The notes beneath the pieces are model-generated. The model was not told the DNA's origin. It worked only from the letters and a program-made list of their open reading frames with translations, and searched no databases. Of a stretch of DNA of 64,000 bases, positions 42,964 through 52,800 are shown one piece after another. The position numbers and the translations under genes are program-made. This stretch comes from QHXN01 sp032162705. Lineage in GTDB: Bacteria; Acidobacteriota; Blastocatellia; Pyrinomonadales; Pyrinomonadaceae. The DNA lies in assembly GCA_032162705.1 (NCBI GenBank), contig JAVRON010000097.1, forward strand, positions 15,038-79,037. Reading direction: 5' to 3'. How positions within the stretch are numbered: the first letter of the stretch is position 1; every line of letters starts with the position of its first letter.

Positions 42964-45135
42964 ATGGTTCAAACGATGAGTGAGGTCGAGCAGGGATTTG
43001 AAGGAACGGGTGAGGCGACGATGCTGCCCGAGACGATAGCGGCGCTTGAGCGCATCTCTTGGAACTACTGGTGGAGTTGGACGCCGGACGGCGCAGCCGT
43101 CTTCCGCGACCTCGACCAGGAGGTCTGGGACGAGTGCGAGCACAACCCGCGCCGTCTGCTGAAGGAAGTCCCACAGTACAGCCTGATGAGAGTTGCGACC
43201 GACCCGGTCTACATCGAGCGCGTGCGCCGCGTCGCCGAAGGGTTCGACTCTTACATGAAAGCCGAAGGCCGGACGTGGGCCGCCGAGCACGCACGCGCTC
43301 TCACGCATGAGCATCCGGTCGCATACTTCTGCGCGGAGTTTGGCGTGCATCACTCTCTGCCGCTCTACTCGGGCGGCCTCGGAATTCTCGCGGGCGACCA
43401 CCTGAAGTCGGCGAGCGATTTGGGTCTGCCACTGGTCGCCATCGGCCTGCTCTATCACCACGGCTATTTCCGCCAGCACCTGCGCCGCGACGGTTGGCAG
43501 GAGGAGGCATACAGCCAGATCAATGTGGGCGAACTGCCGCTCACACTCGTCCGCGACAAAGATAGACGGCCCGTCATGATCGAACTCAGCTTACGCGGGC
43601 GCACCGTGCGCGTTCAGGCCTGGCGTGCTGAGGTTGGCCGCATACCGCTCTATCTGCTCGATACGAACGTCGAGGGCAACGACGAGATTGACCGCTTCAT
43701 CACGGGCCACCTCTACGGCGGCGACCGCGAGACACGCTGCGTGCAGGAGATGGTCTTAGGCATCGGCGGCGTGCGCCTGCTCCGTGGGCTTGAAATCGAG
43801 CCTCACGTCTTTCATCTCAACGAAGGGCATTCGGCCTTTCTGACTCTGGAGCTTTCACGCGAGCTGACCGGGCGCGGAGTCGCGTTCGAGGACGCCGCGC
43901 GTGAGGTACGATCACGCTGCGCTTTCACGACTCACACGCCCGTCGCCGCGGGCCACGACGAGTTCATCGCCTCGCTTATCGAGCGGTGCTTCGGCGAAGA
44001 CTACTGGCAGGCGCTCAAGCTCACGCGCGAAGAGTTTCTGAACCTCGGTCGCGTGAAGGAAGGCGACGAGGAGGAGTTGTTCGGCCTGACGCCTCTGGCC
44101 TTGCGCATGTGCCGTTCGTCGAACGGCGTGAGCCGCAAGCATGGCGAGGTCTCGCGCGAGCTTTGGAACAAGATGTGGCCCGAGCGTCGCGTCGAAGAGG
44201 TTCCGATAACTTCGGTGACGAACGGCGTGCATGCGCCGACGTGGGTCTCGCCGCTGCTGCGCGCACTCTTCGAGGAGCACGTCGGTGCGGACTGGACGCA
44301 GGTCTTGCACGACGACGTGGCGTGGTCGCGCGCAGTCGCGAGCATCCCCGACGAAGAGCTTTGGAAGGTGCGCCGCCTCCAGCGCAAGCGTCTCATCGCA
44401 TTCGTGCGCGAGCGTCTCTTCCACGCGCGGCTTCAGCAGCACGAGCCGCGCTCGTACGCCGAGTCGGCGCTCTCGATGTTCGACCCCGACGCGCTGACCA
44501 TCGGGTTCGCGCGCCGCGTCGCGGCCTACAAACGCTGGGGGCTTCTGCTGACCGACGCGGAGCGTCTGCACCACCTGATGCTCGACGCGGAGCGTCCAGT
44601 GCAGTTCCTCTTCGCGGGCAAGGCGCACCCGCAGGATCAGGGCGCGAAGCTTATCCTCCAACAGCTCGCGCTCTGGAAACTCGACCCGGAGGTCATGCCG
44701 CGCGCGGTCTTCCTGCAAGACTACGATCAGGAGATCGCGCGCCAACTCGTGCAGTCCGTCGATGTATGGATGAATGTGCCGCGGCGTCCGCTCGAAGCGT
44801 CGGGCACGAGCGGCGAGAAGGTTGCGATGAATGGCGGACTGAACCTCTCGGTTCTGGACGGCTGGTGGCTCGAAGGCTACGACGGGCAGAACGGCTGGGC
44901 CGTCGGCGACGAGACGATCAGCGAGACGACGGAAGAAACGGACAGGCGCGACGCGGAGTCGCTCTATCGCGTGCTCGAAGGCGAGGTCGTGCCGACCTTC
45001 TACGAACGCGACGGGCAAGGCGTGCCGCGCCGCTGGGTCGCCATGATGCGCCATGCCATCCAGACGCTCGCGCCCGCCTTCAACAGCGACCGCATGGTGC
45101 GCGACTACACGCAACGCGTCTATCTCGGAGAGTAA
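42964..45135 (+). CDS. glgP: Alpha-glucan (glycogen) phosphorylase, GT35 short type
   Basis: 723 aa from ATG 42964; TTG 42943 and ATG 42976 are other options. Belongs to the shorter GT35 class: PVAYFCAEFGVHHSLPLYSGGLGILAGDHLKSASDLGLPLVAIG, HLNEGHSAF, FTTHTPVAAGHDEF, ITSVTNGVHAPTWVSP, FARRVAAYKRWGLLL, and PLP-binding ASGTSGEKVAMNGGLNLSVLDGWW (Lys619). Releases glucose-1-phosphate from stored alpha-1,4-glucans. Most relatives have SGMK; the Met to Glu change beside the PLP lysine is minor. A perfect inverted repeat follows 8 bp after the stop. Confidence 0.95.
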   Translation: MVQTMSEVEQGFEGTGEATMLPETIAALERISWNYWWSWTPDGAAVFRDLDQEVWDECEHNPRRLLKEVPQYSLMRVATDPVYIERVRRVAEGFDSYMKAEGRTWAAEHARALTHEHPVAYFCAEFGVHHSLPLYSGGLGILAGDHLKSASDLGLPLVAIGLLYHHGYFRQHLRRDGWQEEAYSQINVGELPLTLVRDKDRRPVMIELSLRGRTVRVQAWRAEVGRIPLYLLDTNVEGNDEIDRFITGHLYGGDRETRCVQEMVLGIGGVRLLRGLEIEPHVFHLNEGHSAFLTLELSRELTGRGVAFEDAAREVRSRCAFTTHTPVAAGHDEFIASLIERCFGEDYWQALKLTREEFLNLGRVKEGDEEELFGLTPLALRMCRSSNGVSRKHGEVSRELWNKMWPERRVEEVPITSVTNGVHAPTWVSPLLRALFEEHVGADWTQVLHDDVAWSRAVASIPDEELWKVRRLQRKRLIAFVRERLFHARLQQHEPRSYAESALSMFDPDALTIGFARRVAAYKRWGLLLTDAERLHHLMLDAERPVQFLFAGKAHPQDQGAKLILQQLALWKLDPEVMPRAVFLQDYDQEIARQLVQSVDVWMNVPRRPLEASGTSGEKVAMNGGLNLSVLDGWWLEGYDGQNGWAVGDETISETTEETDRRDAESLYRVLEGEVVPTFYERDGQGVPRRWVAMMRHAIQTLAPAFNSDRMVRDYTQRVYLGE

Positions 45136-45143
45136 GGAGACAG

Positions 45144-45234
45144 GGCCGCAAGCCCGACCGTCAGGGAGGGCGTCAGTCTTCGTCGTATTGCATGACGGAG
45201 GCTAACGCCCTCCCTGACGGTCGGGCTTGCGGCC
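45144..45234. repeat. Perfect 30-bp inverted repeat between convergent genes
   Basis: 45144-45173 is the exact reverse complement of 45205-45234, with a 31-nt spacer. Arms begin GGCCGCAAGCCCGACCGTCA. Starts 8 bp after the glgP stop and ends 37 bp before the diguanylate cyclase stop. No T-run; it may still act as a bidirectional terminator. Confidence 0.9.
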
Positions 45235-45271
45235 TTCTGGTTGTGTTAACAATGCGTATGGCCGAGCAATC

Positions 45272-46132
45272 TCAGGCGGCGTTGGCGGGTGCGTTGGCGA
45301 CGATGTGGCGGACAGTGTTCTTGCCGTGGCGCTTGGCCGTGTACATGAGTTCGTCTGCGGCGCGCAGCATCTCGTCCACCCCCGCGGGCGGGGCGATCCA
45401 TGTGACGAGTCCGGCGCTGAAGGTGACGGTCCAGTCCTCTCGGCGCGCGGCTTCGAGCAGTTGGTGGCGGACGCGGCGGATGACGACCTGCGCGGCCCTC
45501 TCATCGGTCTCGGGCATGAGGATGGCGAACTCGTCGCCGCCGAGACGCGCCACCACGTCGAAGGCGCGCACGTTCTCGCGGATGGTATCGGCGATAAGTT
45601 TCAGTAGCCGGTTGCCCGCGCTGTGGCCGAGCCGGTCGTTGACGAGCTTGAAGTCGTCAACGTCCATAAAGGCGACGCTGAAGGGGTGCGCGTGACGCTG
45701 CGCGCGACTGATCTCGGCTTCGGACGCTTCCGCGAACGACCTGCCGTTGAAGGTTCCCGTCAGGTAGTCTGTGCGCGCAAGCTCCCTCTCGTGCGAGAGC
45801 GAGCGCCGGAACGAGGCGACGAGGTGCGCGAGGAGGAGCATCGAGCCTAGATGAACCGAGGCGTTCCAGTAGGCGATAAGCGGGTTGGAGAAATGTCCGG
45901 TGGTGGCGTGCGCGACCGCAAACCACGCGAGACCGCTCGCCGCGCATGTAAGCAACCCCGAGCTTCGCCCTGCATACCACGCCGCGATGAAGACCGGCAC
46001 GACGTAGAAGATCAGCAGTGAAACATCGGGGCCGTTCAGATAGTCGAAGACGCCGAGCAGCGAGACGAGCAGCAGCGCGATGGTGATGATGAAGGGCCTT
46101 GAGCGCCGTTCCAGGAATGAGTTGAGCAGCAT
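45272..46132 (-). CDS. Membrane GGDEF diguanylate cyclase
   Basis: 286 aa from ATG 46132; GTG 46144 is an alternative start. Four or so membrane helices (about 12-115; FIITIALLLVSLLGVF, LLIFYVVPVFIAAWYAG) then a cytoplasmic GGDEF domain: DYLTGTFNGRSF, MDVDDFKLVNDRLGHSAGNRLL, RLGGDEFAILM with catalytic residues intact and RAFD at the inhibitory I-site. Synthesises c-di-GMP; the membrane part presumably senses an unknown signal. Second c-di-GMP gene in the window. Confidence 0.94.
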   Translation of the reverse strand: MLLNSFLERRSRPFIITIALLLVSLLGVFDYLNGPDVSLLIFYVVPVFIAAWYAGRSSGLLTCAASGLAWFAVAHATTGHFSNPLIAYWNASVHLGSMLLLAHLVASFRRSLSHERELARTDYLTGTFNGRSFAEASEAEISRAQRHAHPFSVAFMDVDDFKLVNDRLGHSAGNRLLKLIADTIRENVRAFDVVARLGGDEFAILMPETDERAAQVVIRRVRHQLLEAARREDWTVTFSAGLVTWIAPPAGVDEMLRAADELMYTAKRHGKNTVRHIVANAPANAA

Positions 46133-46456
46133 AGTTGACCGCACTGCGAGCCGCCGGTGGGGTCGCTTTCGCGTGGAACATCCGGGGATAGCTTCGGAAT
46201 CGAAAGCGCCGCGGGCCGGGGGACGCGTGCATCTATTTGATTCGCCGCGGGTGCTTTTCCGTTGCTCAAGGGCGAGCAGCTCGTCCCCCTTGCGGCGCGT
46301 TCCACAAACCTTACAACGCTCACCGCTCGCCCTAAGTTCACATGCGGGTTTGGGCGTGCTAGACTTCTGCTCTCCCGCACGCCGAATGCGCGTCGCGCCG
46401 CTCGCTCTTGATAACCTTTCACGGACTCTTCGGGACTGAAGCGAAGTTTACCCCAG

Positions 46457-48595
46457 ATGAAGCTCTGCTCCGCTTGCAATAAGTCGTTCGCCGACACCGA
46501 GACCTTCTGCCCGCATGACGGCGAAGTGTTACAGCAATCGCCCGAGGACTTTGTCGGTCGGCTCATCGACGGCAAGTACAAGGTCGAGGGCTTTATCGCG
46601 CAGGGCGGCATGGGTGCTGTCTATCGCGCGCGACACATCCTGCTCGGCGACATGGTGGTCATCAAGACGTTGCGCTCCGAGATGCGCAACAACGCCGAAT
46701 GGCTCAAACGCTTCCAGCGCGAGGGCAAGGCCGCCCGCTCCTTCCGCCATCCGAACTCCGTCACCGTCTATGACCTCTCTGCCGGCAGCGACGGCATGAT
46801 CTACATGGTGATGGAGTACGTCGAGGGGCACACGCTCGACAAAGAGCTGAAGCGCCGTGGACGCTTCACACCCGCGGAGGCTCTCGACGTTTTAGAGCCT
46901 GTCGCCGACGTGCTCGACTCGGCGCACGCGCGCGGCGTCGTCCATCGCGACCTCAAGCCCGAGAATATCATGCTCGGCTCGGACGACCGCGGGAACACCG
47001 TCGTCAAGGTCTTAGACCTCGGCATTGCGAAGATCGTCGGCGCGGGCGACGTACACGCCGCGGGCGCGACTTCTCTGACGGTGGCGGGTCAAATCCTCGG
47101 CACGCCTTATTACATGTCGCCCGAGCAGTGGGGCGAGATGCCGCGCGACGGCGACCCGGAGGTGGATGGGCGCACGGACATCTACTCTTTAGGCGTCATC
47201 TTCTTCGAGTTGATCGCGGGCAAAAAGCCGCTCGGCGGGAAGACGCTGGCCGAGTTGCGGCAGAAGCACGTCGCGGCGGTGCTGCCTTCCTTGAGCGAGG
47301 TCGTGTCGGGCGTGCCCGAAGCTTTTGGCCGCGGCGTCATGCGAGCGATGGCGAAGGATCGCGCCGACCGGCCGCAGACCCCCGGCGCTTTTATCGACGA
47401 GCTACGTGTCGCGCTCGGCCTCACGCCCCACAATCGCAAGCCCAACATACACTCGACCGAGACGGGCGCGGCTCATGCCACCGACGCGGGGCTGCGCGGC
47501 ACGAGCGCTCAGGGGCGAGGGACGGGAATGAGCGAAGCCGCGACCGCGCACCTCTCGGCGGGCACGAACGCGGAAGCTTTTGACCAGAGTCACGCCAACA
47601 CTATCCTGACCTCAGAGTTCGAGTCTCCCTCTACGTCGGGCGGGGGCCGCGAGACCAGCGCGCAATCCTCTCAACCCGCCACGAGCGGCAACGTCGCCGC
47701 GCGCCGCGAAGGGGGCCGGGAGACCATTGCCTCGCACGCCGCTGAGACCGTGACGGGCGCGGGGTTGGACGCGCAGCAACGCACTTACGAAGAGTCTTCA
47801 CCAGCCTTCCGTCAGGACGCCGCGCAGCACGCGGCGGCAGGGCATGGAGCGGGCGTGTCAGTCACCGCGCCGGAGCCGCGACGAAGTGTCGCGCCGCTTG
47901 TCGCGGGCGGGACGCTCGCGCTGCTGCTCGTCGCGGGCGTGGGCGGCTGGTTCGTCTGGAAGGGCACGCGCGCCGCGAAGCCCGATGCGCCGTCCACTCC
48001 GACGGTTAACGGCTCCGTGCCCGCGAAGCTTGCGGAAGCGCCGAAGGTCGAGGCGGCGAGCTACTGGTACGAGGCTTTCGACAAGAAGGACGATGCGTCG
48101 GGCAAGCACGTCGCCGACGCAGCGGCCACGCTCGAATCGGGCAAGTGGTTCAAGTTTCATTTCATGCCGCGAGAGCGCGGCTACCTCTACATCATCGGCC
48201 CGTACAAGGACGGCAACGCGCAGGTCACGATGCTGACGGCCGAGGGCGCGGGCGCGCTCAAGTCGAACCTCGTCGGCGCGGGCGCGGACTTCTCGTTCCC
48301 GTTCGGCGGCACGAAACTCCACCTCGACGAAAACGCCGGAGCCGATGACTTCACCTTTATCTTCTCGCCGACGCCGCTCATGTCGCCCTCGTTTCTGGCG
48401 GGCAAGTTCCTGCACGAGCTGACGCCCGCAGAGGTCAAGGAGCTTGAAGACTTTCGCGCGCAGGCAAGGTCGGGCGCGTCCGAGGCGTCGGCCAAGGGCG
48501 AGGGCGGCGACGCGCGGGTCGCGGTGCTCGCACCTGAGGCGGCAACCTCCGGGGGCAAGCCGCTCATCTTTGATGTGAGGGTTAACCACAAGTAA
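46457..48595 (+). CDS. Ser/Thr protein kinase with C-terminal DUF4384 domain
   Basis: 712 aa. N-terminal zinc-ribbon-like MKLCSACNKSFADTETFCPHDG. Kinase domain (about 36-300) with GQGGMGAVY, Lys70 (VVIKTL), Asp165 (HRDLKPENIML) and Asp187 (DLG in place of DFG), TPYYMSPEQ. A disordered Thr/Ser/Gly/Ala-rich segment (about 310-475), one transmembrane helix (about 479-497, VAGGTLALLLVAGVGGWFVW), then a DUF4384 domain outside (about 535-660; WFKFHFMPRERGYLYIIGPYKDG; FPFGGTKLHLDENAGADDFTFIFSPTPL). The kinase probably couples an external DUF4384-sensed state to phosphorylation. A second DUF4384 protein is encoded 53 bp downstream. Confidence 0.93.
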   Translation: MKLCSACNKSFADTETFCPHDGEVLQQSPEDFVGRLIDGKYKVEGFIAQGGMGAVYRARHILLGDMVVIKTLRSEMRNNAEWLKRFQREGKAARSFRHPNSVTVYDLSAGSDGMIYMVMEYVEGHTLDKELKRRGRFTPAEALDVLEPVADVLDSAHARGVVHRDLKPENIMLGSDDRGNTVVKVLDLGIAKIVGAGDVHAAGATSLTVAGQILGTPYYMSPEQWGEMPRDGDPEVDGRTDIYSLGVIFFELIAGKKPLGGKTLAELRQKHVAAVLPSLSEVVSGVPEAFGRGVMRAMAKDRADRPQTPGAFIDELRVALGLTPHNRKPNIHSTETGAAHATDAGLRGTSAQGRGTGMSEAATAHLSAGTNAEAFDQSHANTILTSEFESPSTSGGGRETSAQSSQPATSGNVAARREGGRETIASHAAETVTGAGLDAQQRTYEESSPAFRQDAAQHAAAGHGAGVSVTAPEPRRSVAPLVAGGTLALLLVAGVGGWFVWKGTRAAKPDAPSTPTVNGSVPAKLAEAPKVEAASYWYEAFDKKDDASGKHVADAAATLESGKWFKFHFMPRERGYLYIIGPYKDGNAQVTMLTAEGAGALKSNLVGAGADFSFPFGGTKLHLDENAGADDFTFIFSPTPLMSPSFLAGKFLHELTPAEVKELEDFRAQARSGASEASAKGEGGDARVAVLAPEAATSGGKPLIFDVRVNHK

Positions 48596-48648
48596 CCCTT
48601 TTCCGCGGCCCTCGCCGACGGCGCACAAAACTTTTAGGAGAACCGCAC

Positions 48649-49689
48649 ATGCGCTTCAAACCACTTCTGATGCTCGCCACCCTGTCGCTCTTGATGTGCG
48701 CCCCGGCGCTCGCGCAAGATCAGCAGAAGGATCAGCAGGTCATCGACGACTTCGTCACCACGCGCGGCGTGAGCTTTGACGACCCCGGCAAGACGACCCA
48801 GACGCAGAAGCATTCGACGCAACCCGCCGCGCCGCGCCGCAATAACTCCAGCGCTTCCTCGAAGAGTCCGGGCGCGAACACGCCTTCGGGGAGCCTAGCC
48901 TCCAACAAGAGTCCTTCCGGCAAGAGCAACACACCGGCGAAATCCCCAAAGGGTGAAGCCGCGCAGCCGGGCAAGAGTCCGGAGGTGTTGGCGCAGGCGG
49001 GCGGCGAGAGCACGAGCGACACGGGCGTACAGACCTTGAACGCGAGCGCCAGCACGGGCGGGCCGCCTCGCCCCATCGCGCTTGGCTACACGATCTTGAT
49101 GAAGGACGGCGCGGGCAACCTGATGCTCGTTGACCAGTCGCGTGAGTTCAAGACCGGCGACCGCCTCGCCGTCGCGCTCGAAACCAACACCGACGGCTAC
49201 CTCTATATGTTCAATGCGACGGACGGGAAGAATCCGGAACTGCTCTTCCCGAGCGTGCTGCTCGACGAAGGGGCCAACGCCCTTCAGGCGCACGCCCGCG
49301 CGACCTTCCCCGCCGACACTTCATTCGACTTCGAGTTCACAGACCCGGCTGCCACCGAACATCTCTTCGTCATCTTCTCGCGCCAGCCGCTCGCGGGCGT
49401 CCCCACCGGCGAGGAGCTTGCGAAGTTCTGCGGCAAGAACCGTAAAGACTGTGCCTGGAAGCCGACGGCGGCGCAGTGGGAGCGAATCAAGAGCGAAGCT
49501 AAAGGCAGGGGCGTCACCGAGGCGAAGAACACGCAGCTTGCACAGGCCGGGCCGCAGCCCGTCATGCCCAACACGCTCCAGCGCGGACTCAAAGTCAAGC
49601 GTGACGACCCCAAGCCTGCGGTCGTGCGCGTCAATGATTCGGCCAACTCGAACACGCTCGTCACCGAGATCGTGCTCGTCCACAAATGA
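48649..49689 (+). CDS. Exported DUF4384 domain protein
   Basis: 346 aa, TTAGGAG 9 nt before ATG 48649. Signal peptide (PLLMLATLSLLMCAPALAQ), a disordered Ser/Lys/Pro linker (about 45-125), then DUF4384 (about 140-260): RPIALGYTILMKDGAGNLMLVDQSREFKTGDRLAVALETNTDGYLYMFNATDG, LFPS, FPADTSFDFEFTDPAATEHLFVIFSRQPL. Periplasmic or outer-membrane associated. The same domain ends the neighbouring kinase, so the two may interact. A terminator follows, separating it from the CHAT gene. Confidence 0.9.
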   Translation: MRFKPLLMLATLSLLMCAPALAQDQQKDQQVIDDFVTTRGVSFDDPGKTTQTQKHSTQPAAPRRNNSSASSKSPGANTPSGSLASNKSPSGKSNTPAKSPKGEAAQPGKSPEVLAQAGGESTSDTGVQTLNASASTGGPPRPIALGYTILMKDGAGNLMLVDQSREFKTGDRLAVALETNTDGYLYMFNATDGKNPELLFPSVLLDEGANALQAHARATFPADTSFDFEFTDPAATEHLFVIFSRQPLAGVPTGEELAKFCGKNRKDCAWKPTAAQWERIKSEAKGRGVTEAKNTQLAQAGPQPVMPNTLQRGLKVKRDDPKPAVVRVNDSANSNTLVTEIVLVHK

Positions 49690-49751
49690 GCCTGTCGCGC
49701 GCCGCCCGTTCGTTTCGCTTCGGCTTACATCCGCCTCGAATGTTCGGCTCA

Positions 49752-49792
49752 AACATCAACCTCGCGGCTCCGGGGTTGATGTTTTAGTTTTT
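49752..49792 (+). terminator. Rho-independent terminator after DUF4384 gene
   Basis: Perfect 10-bp stem AACATCAACC (49752-49761) with 49774-49783, 12-nt loop, then TTAGTTTTT. Ends the kinase-DUF4384 transcript. Confidence 0.85.
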
Positions 49793-49811
49793 GCCTCTCG
49801 CCCCGGCACGC

Positions 49812-49879
49812 CTCTCCGTTTGAAGAGTCATCGTTCGTCGCCATTCTCCGTTTGGAGAAGTCATTGTTCGTCGTCATTA
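49812..49879. repeat. Imperfect tandem repeat upstream of CHAT gene
   Basis: CTCCGTTTGAAGAGTCAT..GTTCGTCG occurs twice with small differences (49812-49839 and 49847-49876), within the leader of the CHAT gene. Possibly a duplicated control site. Confidence 0.6.
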
Positions 49880-49895
49880 CAAGGAGTACAGGAAC

Positions 49896-52800
49896 ATGCG
49901 TATTGTCACAGGCGGTCTCGCGGGAGTGCTCATCACTTCTCTGGCGCTCGGCGTCGCACACTTCGGAGCAACAGGCGCACAGGCGCACGCCGCTACGCCG
50001 ACGGAGAAGGCACTGTCTGCGTCAACGGAGAAGCCTCTGTCTGTTGCGGCGGCGGAGAGTTCACTAACCGAAGTCCCGCAGGCGGGCGGAGCGGCGAGTG
50101 AGCGCGAGCAGGGGCGCGCACTGCTCCATCGTGGGCGAGCTGCGGAGGCGCTCGTCCATCTGGAACGCGCGCTGAAGGCTTTCCAGCAGTCGAATGACAG
50201 GTCGGGTGAGGCTTCGACGCAAGACCTTCTCGGTGAACTCTACGAGCGACAGGGACGCTACGACCTCGCGCTCGAACACTTCCGCGCCGCGCATGACCTC
50301 TACGCCGCCGGGTCGGTCGGGGGCACGCTCCCCGATGCGCCCGTCGGCGGGATTCCCGGTGTATCTACGGTGAAGGCGGGCGCATCCGCGTCGGCGGCGC
50401 TGACGACCGAGGAGAGCGGATACAACGCGCAACTCATGCTCGCCAAGATCGGCCAGATGCTCTATCGTCGCGGCGACATCGCGGGCGCGCGCGCGACCTT
50501 TGCTCAGATGACTGTGAAGAAGCCCGACACAAGCGCGGGGGGCAAGGTGAAGCGGACGAAGGGGCTTCTGGGTGGCCTCGGTGTTGCTCTCGGCTCGGAC
50601 AATAGTAGTGTGCAGGTCGGTGCGCCGACGGTCGGCAGCCTGCTGACGGTCAAGGATCAACTCAATCACTATCGCGAGGTCGTCATCTACGCGACCTACG
50701 AGCTTGGGCTTGGGCGCGCAGACTATCAGGATCAGCAACTCGACTCTGCGCGCAAGCACTTCGAGAATGTGCTCGCCGCCACGAAGGGCGATCTTCCACT
50801 GCTCGGCAAGCTCGGCCAGACGCGTCGTTACCGCGCCGCCGCGCGCACGAGCCTCGGCGACGTGGCCTTTCGACAGGGCCGCTACGCCGACGCGGCAAAG
50901 CTTTACGGCGAAGCGCTGAAGGGCGCGCGCGACGACAAGCGACTTGACCTGATGTGGCCCGCGCAAAGCGGCACGGGCCGGAGCCTCTGGCGGCAGGCCG
51001 CAAACGAGAAGGATCAGAAGAAAGCCGCGAAGATGCGCGAAGACGCGCTTGATTCTTACCGACAGGCGCTCGACACCATCGAGACGATACGCGAGGGAAG
51101 TCTACGCGCGGACGAGTCGCGCACGACCTTTCTCGCGACGACACGCGAAGTCTTTGACGAGGCCGCGGGCGCGCTCGCGGAGATGGCTCTAAGCGCATCG
51201 ACGAGCGCATCGACGGGCAACACGGACGCGTCCGCCACGACCGCGCCGCTCGAAGGCGGTGCTCTCGTCTATGCGGGCGAGGCACTCGGCGTCGTTGAGC
51301 GGGGGCGTGCTCGCTCGCTCCTCGACATGCTGAACGAGGCGGGCGCGGAGATTACAGAGGGCGTGCCCGCAGACCTTCTTCAGAAGAAGCGCGAGAATCA
51401 GGCGCGGCAGGAGGAGATCGCCGCGTCTCTGACGGGCGTCAGTCTCGGCGGTGGTGAGAAGCAGAAGAAATCACCGGAAGAGCTTGAGACCGAGTTAAGC
51501 TCTCTACAGACTGAGTTCGACAGCATCGAGAACAATATACGCACGGCAAGCCCGCGCTATGCCGCGTTGACGGCCGCGCACCCGCTCGCGCTCGAAGAGA
51601 TTCGACAACAGGTCTTGGACGACGACACGGCGTTGCTGGAATACAGCCTCGGCGACACGCGCTCATATCTCTTCGCCGTCACTCGCACAGGCTTCACCGT
51701 CTCGCGCCTGCCCGGTCGCGAAGAGATCGAGCGGCAGGTCGTAGCCTTCCGGCAGCAGATACTACCTGCGAGCGTGCGCCGCTCAATCACAGACCTCGTC
51801 GCCGCGGCTACAGACCCGCAGCGCGGGCTAAAGGTGAGCGCGGCGGTGGCGACTGCCAACCCCGCGACGGTCGCCGCCTATGCGCAGGCCGCACAGGCGC
51901 TCTATAAGACCGTCGTCGAGCCAGCCGCGCCGCTCTTCAAGGGGAATCGTCTACTCATCGTCGCCGATGGCGCGCTCAACTACATCCCTTTCCACGCCCT
52001 CGTCACCTCGACGACGCCCGCGGGCGCAGATTTCTCGACGCTCCCATATCTCTTGAAGACGAATGATTCGCTGTTCGCGCCCTCGGCGTCGGTCGTCGCC
52101 GCCATACGCCAGCAGCGCGCCGCCACGGGCGAGAGCGCGTCGGGCGGCATGCTCGTCGTGGCCGACCCCGTCTTCGACTCATCCGACGCGCGCGCACACA
52201 CAGCCCACGCCTCCGCAGCGCAGCAGCCCGACGCAGAGGCGGCTGCGCGAGCCTTGAGCTTTGACAGTGCGATCACAGATGTTGCCGAAGGCGACAAGTC
52301 TGATGGCGGCGCGCAAAGCTCGGAGCGCGCGTCGAAGGGCGTGCTCGTGCGGCTCGTGGGGACGCGGGTCGAGGCACAACAGATTGCGAAACTCGCGACG
52401 GGCGCGGGGCGCAAGGCAGACGTGTGGCTCGACCTCGCAGCTAACGAGGCCGACCTTGAAGGACGCGACCTGCGGCAGTACCGCGTGCTGCACTTTGCCA
52501 CGCACGGCCTCTTGAACGCGGAGCGGCCACAGTTCACGGGCGTCGTCCTCTCGCTCGTCGGGAATCGCGAAGGGGCGGACGGCTTCCTGCGCACCGACGA
52601 GGTCTTCAACCTGCGTCTAGGCTCGCCGCTCGTGATGCTCTCGGCCTGCGAGACGGGCCTGGGTCGCGAGAAGCGCGGCGAGGGCGTCATGGGCTTGACG
52701 CGCGCCTTCATGTATGCGGGCGCTCCGACCGTGGGGGTGAGCCTCTGGTCTGTGGCCGACAAATCGACGGCAGACCTGATGACGGACTTCTACAGGAACC

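Noticed and set aside
43986..45695. Long plus-strand alternative frame inside glgP
   Set aside because: Arg/Ala-rich shadow frame typical of high-GC coding sequence; glgP motifs are unambiguous in the other frame.
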